This document shows, piece after piece, positions 9,401-18,400 of a stretch of 32,889 nucleotides of DNA; within the stretch, counting starts at the first letter, position 1, and each line of letters starts with the position of its first letter. Origin of the DNA: a virus. The notes beneath the pieces are model-generated. The model saw only the letters and a list, made by a program, of their open reading frames with translations. It was not told where the DNA came from and did not search any database. The stretch covers positions 1 to 32,889 of the IMG/VR virus record IMGVR_UViG_3300020578_000267. The stretch is one strand, 5' to 3'. The translations under genes were made by a program, and so were the position numbers.

Positions 9401-12400
9401 TCAATTAAGTTCAGATTATTCTGTTCCTGGGAATAATCAAATAATTGTAAGAAATCATCCTTTGAACAGAAAAGTTGGAATTACCACAATATCAAATACT
9501 GAATTTACTTTTTTGCTAGATACAAAATTTTCATTTAATGAATTGACTTCTGTTTTATCATCTAATTCATCATACAAAACTACTTCAACTTCAGCTATTG
9601 GTCCAATTTCTAACGTTAAAATAAACTTTGCTGGCAGAGGATATAAAAAACTACCATTCATTCAAAAAATTGATACAAAACTTGGAAAAAATGCTATTTT
9701 AAAATTAAAGTCTGAAAAAATAGGCAGAGTAGAATCATACGAAAGAGTTAAAGATGGATTTGATTATCCAACAGATCCAACGTTATCCCCTAGACTTAGT
9801 GTTCCTGTTATTTGTGGAATAAAAGATATACGAACAATATCCAATATTGGAATAATTACTGGAGGAAGAAACTATAATGGTCCACCAGAATTATTAGTCA
9901 AGGACGATCCTAGTATTAAATTATCTTGTTCTGTAACTGGTGGAGCTATCTCTAAAGTTAATATTATTAATAATTCAACATCTCTCTCGTCACCATTAGA
10001 AATAATTCCTATTAGAAATTCTAATGGATATGAAATTGATAACATTACATATGCTGGTAATTTTGTAACTTTAGAATTAAATAATACTCCAGGACTGAAT
10101 CCATTCGTAACCATTGGTTACGGTAATACATTAGTAGCATATCCTTTTGCTGTGGGAGATAAAATTTTTATTGAAAATTGTAGATTAACTTCAAGCACAA
10201 GAGATAAAGCCAATTTCAATTCCTCTTCATATAATTATAGATTTTTTACCGTAACAGGTATCAGTTCTCTAAACAATACTGTTACATACAGTATGAGTGG
10301 TATCTCGACCGGTCAATTCGGAACATATAATGATGAATTTAATTTGGGAACAGTTATTAATCAAAAAGATTTACCGGTTTTCCAAATGAATTTAGCTGAT
10401 GATGTTAGTTATCAATCTTCGGAAAAAGTAATCAGTTCTGATTTTACAGCTACTGTTATGGAAAACGGTTGGGACAATAATTTAAACCAACTGAGAATGA
10501 ACGATGGATATGGTACTCTTCAGGTTGGTGACTATTTGTATGGGGAGAGATCTAAAATTAATGGTAAAGTAGATTATTTTGATACTTTTGATCTAAAATC
10601 AACACTTGGAGTTTTTAGAGATAAAGTGGCTTCAGTGGATAGTTCTGTAGGAATATTGAATGATTTCCAACAGAGAATCTCGGATAATTTTTATTATCAA
10701 AAATTCTCATACTCACTTAAAAGTGATATATCATATGATAAATGGAGAGAATCTGTTAGATCTATTGTCCACCCATCTGGATTTAAAGAATTTTCAGATC
10801 TTGTAATTTATACAAATCCAACTAACATTGGATATGCAAAATCTACAAATATGAGGGTAAAACTTAAGGGTTCCGATTCTACATTATCAATAAATGTTGA
10901 CAATGAAGTTTCAATGTATGATAAATTTAATTTTGCAAAAGTTTATGAAGACCAAACCTTGGATGATGGATCTGTCGAATCTGTTTATTTTACTGAAGGT
11001 ATAAATTTAAGACCATTTATTATTAATAAAACTAATAAAGTTTTGAGAATTGATGACATTAGTGAGCAATTTAATGGAAGTTCATTACAAAATTTAGATG
11101 GCAGATATGCCGATGCTTCCGATTTAATTGATTTAAATAAGGAATTCATTCAAGCTGAGGTGGTAGCATTTGTAGAATTTAATTATCCCGATATTGTATT
11201 AAGTTCAACTTATAGTGCAGAAAAATGCAAACGAGATGTTGGATATATTGTTGACGCAGTTTCTCATGATATAAAATATAATTCAAATGATAAATCCGTT
11301 GAGGCTGGTCTTGCGTATTGGAACGCCGGAGCTTCTTATGTTGTTAATGAAACTGAACAAACTTTATTTGCTTATAATTATGTTAAATTCTTAGGACAAT
11401 ATGTAATTAATAATCAAACTCCACCTACTCTATATCAATCATTAGTGCCTCAGGAATTTGATTTTGAGATCATACAAGATCCATTGAATCTAAGCGTAAT
11501 TGGTCTTAAAAATGCAAGAAATCTAATAGTATCCAACAGAAGAGAAATACAAGATAAATCTTTAGCTTCCGTTGCAGTAGGATTTCCAGACTTTTATTTC
11601 CCCCCAGATCCACAAACTACATTTAGATCAAGATATGCAGATGGTTATAGATTGATACAACAAAATAGACAAGAAATTGTTGATACTTCTTGGAATGATA
11701 CGGTCAGTATTTATCCTGGAATTTCTACAACTCAAAATAAGTGTAAACGTGATATCGGGTATTTTATTGATGCTATTTCAATAGATGTATTTTTAGGAGG
11801 AAACTCTTACACTAAACAATTTATTTTACAATACTTCAACCAGGGATCACCAATTCCAAATGGTTTGGCTGGTGAAGAAGCGCAATCTATTTTTGCTTTT
11901 GTTGCAGCTCGCAACTTAATGAGATCTGCCGTGAGAAATGGACTTACAATACAAGATCTAACTGTAACACCTGGCCCTCCAGTGTATGGTATTGGAGCTA
12001 TAGTAGGAGTTACCTCTACAGCAGCATGTACTGATGTCCAAAATAATATTTCAACCCTTGTTGGAATAGTTACTGCGTCTATTTCTATAGGATCTACAAG
12101 CAATTTACCGGCAACTAATGTTGGCACATACACTAGTGGCCAATCAAAATGTTTTAGAGACCTTGGATATATTATTGATGGAGTTGCTCAGGATATATCT
12201 TATGGAACTAATCAACATACTCTTTATAATACTAAAAAATATTTTACTGGAGCAGGGGTTCCCTTAAATTCTGGGTTAGTTGGCGAAGAATCCGAATCAA
12301 TTTATGCTTTTGAAACGGCTAAATCATTAATGAAGAAGGCAATTACAAATCAATTAAATGTCAAAAATTTAACCATTGCTGTAGATCCAATAACTGGATT

Positions 12401-15400
12401 TAATACTGATCCAAATTCATACGCAGGCATTCAAACAAACATTAATACTCTAGTTGGAATATTGACAGTTGCAATAGGAAATAGTAGTTTGGCCGGTATA
12501 CCAACAGAAAATTATGGCACTGCAGACTGTGCAGATGTCAGAACTTCGTTAGGTAATTATGTTGGAATTATTACTACAATTATTGGACTTGGGCCTAGTT
12601 TTGCACCAATAGTAGTTCTCCCATCAATATCTAGAGGTGGCGGTATTGTTGGAGTATCATCATTTAAACTAAAAAATAAAGGAACTTCATTATTCAGTCA
12701 CACCATAGTTTCTTCTGCAAGCACTTATATTGATTTGGAATCGAATAAATTTATTATTCCAAACCATAATTTCCAAACAGGACACGAATTAATTTATGAA
12801 TATTCTGGTGGAAATCCAATAGGAATAGCAACGACTTCGTATATTTTAGGAAATAAAACGGAAGTTATGGTAGTTGGCAATATTAATGGAACCGCTATTT
12901 TACAACAGGGATACGATGTATCAATATCTACTAGTATAACTGGAATTTCAACTGTTCTTTCGCCAGTTGGACCATCTTTAAAACAATATACTCAAGTTAT
13001 TGGTGTTGGAACTACTTCTGGCGTAAATGCAACTTTTAATGTTTTAATCACATACTCACCATCTACAGGACAACCATTATCAACTTCTATTACTTTGAAG
13101 TCTGGCGGCACTGGATATAAAGTTGGCCAAATAGTTTCTATAGCCGGAACTTACATGGGTGGGTCAACTCCGGCTAATAATTTAAGCTTTGTTGTTTCTA
13201 ATACGGGGCCAAGTGGAATACAAACGCAAGCAAATAATACCTATACAAATGTTCCATCAACAGATTTAAGTGGTGCTCTATTTAATGTTACTAGAAATGA
13301 TTCTGGCGGATATGTTTCTAATGTACAAGTAACAAATCCAGCAGCTGGATATGCTTCTACTTCTATTATTTCTATAGCAGGAACTTACATCGGAGGATCA
13401 ACAAATGATTTTATTACATTTACTCCGTTAGAACTAGGCGCCTCAAAACTTCCAGAATCTTTATTTGTATATAAGTTAAATGATAACGAATTTAAAGTTT
13501 TTGGTCTCTCAACTAGTTCTAGATTTTTAGATTTTACTGGATTTGGCACTGGTTATCATACTTTAAGTCATAAAGATCCAAATGCAAGTGTAATAATAAC
13601 ACTAGATGGAGTTATACAAACAGCCATCAGAAGAAAATCTTTATCAGTGAGCTTAGCTTCTAATGTTTCAACCGCTAATACAACTATACTTAATGTCTCT
13701 AGTGGAATATCTTCTCTTAATACATATGATATTTTAAATTTAAATAACGAATTTATCTTAGTTAAAAGTATTGGAATATCTTCCAGCAATTCCATTTTTG
13801 TTGAAAGGGGATATTTGGGAACAACTGCAGGAGTTCATACGGTAGGGGTCTCTGCAACTGTATTGACTGGAGATTTTAATATTGTTAAAGATACAATATT
13901 CTTTACTACTGCTCCATATGGTAAAATTGGACCAGCCGGACTGTCCACTGGATCTATTTTTGGAGGAAGAGTTTTTTCAAGACAATTTAATGCTGCTACA
14001 CCACAAGATAAAAATATATTGCTTGATGACATATCCCTATCATTTACGGGAATTGCGGCAACAGAGTTTACCATAAAATCAAACGGACAGAATACAACTA
14101 CTCTTTTTAATAATATTAACAGTGGATCAAATATCAACAATAATCCTTTTATTTTAATAAATAATGTTCCACAAGTTCCGCAATCAGACTTTACAATTGA
14201 TAATGACTCTCAAAATGTTTTAAAGTTTTTATCAGGCACTCCATCATCAGGCAGAATTTCAAAAGTAGCTATTACAACCGGATTTGGATATCAACCTAGA
14301 ATTGGAGCAGCGGCTACAGTTGTAGTTTCTGCATCTGGTACTATTTCATCTATTGTTATAGCTCAAGGTGGACTTGGATATAGACAATCTCCATCAGTCA
14401 GTATATCTTCAACCATTGGATTTGGGGCTAGCATTACTGCTACTGTTGGAGTTTCGGGAACTATTACTGGTTTTATTATTGTTAATCCCGGCACTGGATA
14501 TACAAGATCATCCATACCTAAAATCAATGTAGGTATTCCAACAGGGTATAGTAATTTACCAGTAGTTTATACTGGAGGTACATCTGGAGTTGGCCAAAAA
14601 GCTAAAATAACTGTGGAAGTTGGTTCCGGATCAAGTATTATCGACTTTAAGATCGATAGTCCTGGAATTGGTTATAAAGTTGGTGATAAGTTAAAGGTAG
14701 TTGGAATTGCCACAAATATCAATATGAGAAATGATATATTAACTATTAATAATGTTTTATATGATAATACAACGGGAGTTACCACAATAAGAACATTACA
14801 AAGTCATTTATTAAAAGTTGGTGACAGTATTAGATTGTCTGGAATTGCACTTACTTGTGGATATGATGAAGTGGGAATTCGCACATTCTCATACGATAAT
14901 GTTACCGGAATTTCTACAATTGTTACTTATTCTCCTCATGGATTATTGAGAACTGATGTTCCAAATAATGAAACTAGTGATGAAGTATTTTTATATAATT
15001 TACCTTTTATTTGTCCATCATATACAACAAATGCTGCAGTTAATATTAGTAATGTTGTTTATAATCATATAGCTGGTATCGCTACAATTACAACATCCTC
15101 TGATCATGGTGCGGTTACCGGAAAACAAGTAAAACTGGCTGGAATTGCATTCTCTTGTGCTGCACATAGTGCAACAGGAATTGCAACTTATAATATTACC
15201 AATTTTGTCTATACTAATTCTACCGGTATAACAACGATTACACTTGACGCAAATCATGAATTAATACCAGGGGAATATGTTCAACTTTCTGATATTATTC
15301 TTTCTTGTCCATCAGAAGCTATCGGATATTCAACCACCAAGTTCCCATACTCAGCTGGTATAGGAACCTTGGGCAATTCTTATCCGAATAGTAGTCCAAA

Positions 15401-18400
15401 TACCCTTGGGGGAACTTTCAATGTGTTCAGAGTTCTTGTAGGAACCTCTGGCACAACAATTGTATTCTATGCAGGAATTTCTACTGTTGCACATACTTAT
15501 AGTTCGGGTGGCACAGCAACAGTGGGTATTACGTCTACAATATTCCCATATCCAGGATCTAGTCCTACTGCTGTAAGTGGAACATTTGATGTATTTAAAG
15601 TTAACTCAGTTTTAAGTAATACACAATTCACAATTATAGCCGGAGTTTCTAGTATTGCACATACTTATGTTTCTGGTGGGACAGCTCAATCAGGTGTAAC
15701 AACTACAATATTCCCGGATGGCACAAGCACTTATGGAAAAGTATTCCCAGTTCTCACATCTTTAGGATCTACGAGTTTTACAATAAACTCTGGAATTTCT
15801 ACAATTCCACATACATTTGTTGGTTGGCCAGAAATAGGAATCACCACATTTAAATATACTAATACAACAGGTATTGCAACAGCAACCACCTCAAGTAATC
15901 ACAACTATTTAATTGGAGATAAAGTTACTTTAGAAGATCTTTCTCTTACCTGTCCTGGATATGTTCAAAATCCAATTGTAAATATTACAAATCTCATCTA
16001 CGATAAAGTATCTGGAATAGCAACAATCACTACCGCAAGTAATCACTTAGCTATTACAGGAAAGCAAATCAAGTTAGCTGGAATCGCTCTCACCTGTCCT
16101 AGTGGATCTGGTATTACATCTACAATATTCCCGTATCCAGGATCTAGTCAAAATACATTGAGTAATTGGGATATTTTTAAAGTCAATTCTGTTTTAAGTC
16201 AGACGCAATTTACAATCAATGTGGGAGTTTCCAGTATTACACATACTTATGTTTCTGGTGGCACAGCTCAAGCTGGTATTACATCTACAATATTCCCGTA
16301 TCCAGGATCCTCCATTTATGGATATACATTTACTGTTATTGGTATAACTACAAATACTTTTACATTTAATGCGGGTATTTCTACAATCGTTCATGATTAC
16401 GTAAGTGGTGGAAAAACCAAAAAAGCTGCAACTGTTCAAAGAGTTCTTAGATATACCGATGATAGTTCTGATGGTGCTTATGATTTCCAAGTAACTGGAA
16501 TTCCTGATACCGTTGGCCTTGGATCAACAAATGTATTCACTATACTATCTGGAATCACAACCATTCCTCATTTTTATACGCAAAGCGGCATAGTTTCATT
16601 CAGACAACCAGAAGATCTCATTCTAACAGTACAAGAAATTCAAACTGATAAGTTTAGTGGTTTTTATCCAGGACAATTTATCATATTCGATGATATTTCC
16701 GAAAACTTTAATGGATTTAGAAAGAAATTTACTTTGAGTGCGATGATTAATGGTGTTAAACAAGTTTTAAGTTTAAAAACTCCAGTTGGGTCAGATTTGG
16801 ATATTACAAATAATATCTTTATCTACATTAATAATGTAATACAAAATCCTCTAGATTCTTATACATTCCAAGGAAGTAGAGTAATTTTTAAGGAAGCACC
16901 CAGAAAAAACTCTAAATGTAGTATTCTTTATTACAGAGGCTCATCAATTGATGTTGAAGAAATAGAACCACCAAAAACTATAAAAGTTGGCGATTCATTA
17001 GTAATTCAAGAAAATCGTGATGATCTTTATGACATTTCTCAATTTGAAAGAACAGTCAAAAAAATAGTATCATCAGATCAATTGGATACATTTACTTATG
17101 GCAGCATAGGAATTATTACAGATTCCAGTAAAGAAAGACCATTGACATGGAAAAAACAAAAACAAGATAAAATTATAACAGGATCATTATTTGCAAAATC
17201 TAGACCGAATCTACAAAGCAACATAAGACCAAATGCTACTATAATAAAAAGTATATCTCCGGAAGATACTTCAATTTATGTTGATAATGCTTTTCCAATT
17301 TTTGCTGGAACTGATAACTTGGTTGAAGATTTAAGAAATTTATTCATAGTTGAAAATAGAACTACTGAAGCAGCAGAAGCTACGTCTACAGTTTCAGTAG
17401 CATCTACAATTTCTTCAATAACAGTAACTTCTCCTGGAGTTGGATATGCATATACTACTTCTCCATATGTTAATATATCCCTTTCTGCTATTTCAATTAA
17501 AGATCCCATATATGAATGGAATACTGTTACTGGTATTTCTGGACTATCTACAACTTCACAACTAAATTCGTTAAGTTTTGGAGAAAGAATTATTTCTGTC
17601 GGAAATAGCTCTTTATATGTTATTAGTGCAGATGGTTCTGAATGGGAAGTTGGAAATATTGGACTGGGATCAACAACTAATTTTAATTCTGTATATTCGG
17701 CATCTGTTGGATATGGTAATTCTAATACAATACTAGCTGTTGGATCTTTTGGAAAAATTGGAAAAGCGACTGGATATGCTACTACTATTTCAAGTTGGAC
17801 ACAATTAAATCTTGTAGAAGAATTATCTATTCCTGGATATGGAGCATTATTGCAACAATCTAGTTCATATAACGGAACGTTAAAAGAAATTGTATATAAT
17901 CCATTACCAAATACATGGGTAACTGTTGGAACCGCTGGATCTATATTTGTTGGTTCAGGAATACATACTAATACTTTTGTTAACAGATATTCTAGAACAA
18001 TTAAAGATTTAAATAGTATCGCATTTGGTAATGGATATTTCGTTGCAGTTGGTAATGACGGAACTATATTAACATCAAATACTGGATTGTTCTGGGAACT
18101 AGAACCATCTCCAACTAGTAATAATTTAAATAAAGTTACTTTTGATGGAAGTAATTTTATTATTGCTGCAAATAATGGAGCTATATTAAAATCTATTAGT
18201 AGAAGTTCGTATGAATTTATAACAACTAATTTGTATGGATTAACAAATTTTGTAAATATTAAATATAATTATGGTTTTTACGTTGCTATTACATCTAGTG
18301 GGGATTTATACTACTCATTTAATCTATCTACATGGGTTATTAGGAATTATGTGGGAACTAATAACATAAAAGATTTATCATTTGAGGAATCTCTTGGCAC

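Noticed and set aside
13882-14076. Small + strand frame inside the giant gene
   Set aside because: It overlaps a recognisable DDIS-FNG domain in the main frame and has no ribosome binding site or domain of its own.
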